NCBI GenBank assembly: GCA_009869945.1
Contig: WIXG01000082.1
Location: forward strand, 62,001-126,000
DNA from: Mesaphorura yosii
Lineage: Eukaryota; Arthropoda; Collembola; Poduromorpha; Tullbergiidae
DNA length: 64,000 nucleotides
Reading direction: 5' to 3'
In this document: positions 63,440-64,000 of the stretch, one piece after another
Layout of the letters: every line of letters starts with the position of its first letter
How positions within the stretch are numbered: position 1 is the first letter of the stretch
The notes under the pieces: model-generated
Database searches by the model: none
The model's input: the letters and a program-made list of their open reading frames with translations, nothing else
Told to the model about the DNA's origin: nothing
Program-made: the position numbers and the translations under genes

Positions 63440-64000
63440 TGATTCACGACTATTGAACTTGATCAAGACTCGCCGCACTGAACTTTGAGATTGGTATCTC
63501 AATTGAGCTAGGGACCCGGAACTTGACAACTTCAAAAAGCTGCTTTTTAGTTAAAAATAGCCTCTGAATTATGGTAATGCCCAAGCGCAGAGGTCAAAGT
63601 ACTCTTTCATAATTTCTAATAATAATTTACTAACCTTTTCTGAAATACCGGCCTGCAAGCAACTGACCCTTGTAGCAATCTGCTTATCGAAATGCAAGGA
63701 ACACAACAAAATGAAATGACGGAATGCTTGTCTAGTGCATGCTTATGTATTCATGCATTGTCATTTTAGTAGAAATCATTATCTTATCCAACTTTCAAGG
63801 GCCGAGAAGCCTAGTCATGATTACCTGTTATTTCACACATCAAAAATTAAATGGAGTTATGAGCTGTAGTTGATACGAAGTATTGCTTGCTGACCACGAG
63901 TGAGGAATTACTTCGATGCGATGGTATTTTCTATGCTGCCATGCCGAATTATTGAACACTAAAGATTGATTCCGTCGTCCAGTTCCAAACCTTCGTAAAT
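63440..64000. other. Upstream flank of the Gly-rich gene
   Basis: About 560 bp to the window end with no ORF or repeat that I can support; probably the promoter region of the minus-strand secreted-protein gene. Confidence 0.4.

Overview
The window is nuclear DNA of an animal, not a bacterium. Genes are split by GT-AG introns, many only 58-150 bp long, end in AATAAA or ATTAAA poly(A) signals, and are separated by long AT-rich intergenic stretches. Troponin C, the adenosine receptor and the other proteins look arthropod-like. A UGA-decoded selenoprotein L gene argues against most insects, which have lost selenoproteins, and favours an aquatic ecdysozoan such as a crustacean. The species cannot be named from the sequence.

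Layout. 1-4.1 kb: no firm gene. 4.1-4.9 kb (+): elongation factor ELOF1. 5-13.7 kb: gene-poor. 13.8-15.6 kb: a small Cys/Gly-rich, probably myristoylated protein (+) converging on a secreted 314-residue protein (-). 17.6-20.8 kb (-): ACER3-type alkaline ceramidase with two interchangeable 105-bp exons, each carrying the zinc-binding HxxxH. 22.9-23.3 kb: an inverted repeat with 96-bp arms. 23.6-24.1 kb (+): a broken AMMECR1 copy. 24.3-27.4 kb (-): complete ribonucleotide reductase large subunit, 10 exons, 792 aa. 30.2-37.2 kb (+): angiomotin homologue, 10 coding exons, 1425 aa. 37.4-39.3 kb (-): DNAAF11/LRRC6/tilB, 8 exons, 395 aa. 42.1-43.7 kb (-): divergent casein kinase 1. 49.1-50.4 kb (+): troponin C. 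50.6-51.8 kb (-): adenosine-type GPCR. 52.7-53.7 kb (-): four-helix membrane protein. 56.2-57.5 kb (-): selenoprotein L with a UxxU centre and a form II SECIS element. 62.7-63.4 kb (-): secreted Gly-rich protein. The gene models were joined by hand using splice consensus, phase continuity and recalled family sequence. Every multi-exon model listed as firm keeps frame at all junctions.

The genes are ordinary unlinked eukaryotic neighbours with no common pathway. The most notable signals are the selenoprotein with its SECIS, the mutually exclusive ceramidase exons, the 49-bp frame-switch exon in angiomotin (long Ser-rich tail or short PDZ-ligand-like tail), the AMMECR1 pseudogene, and unusual motif residues in the kinase (DYG) and the receptor (DRF, SPxxY).
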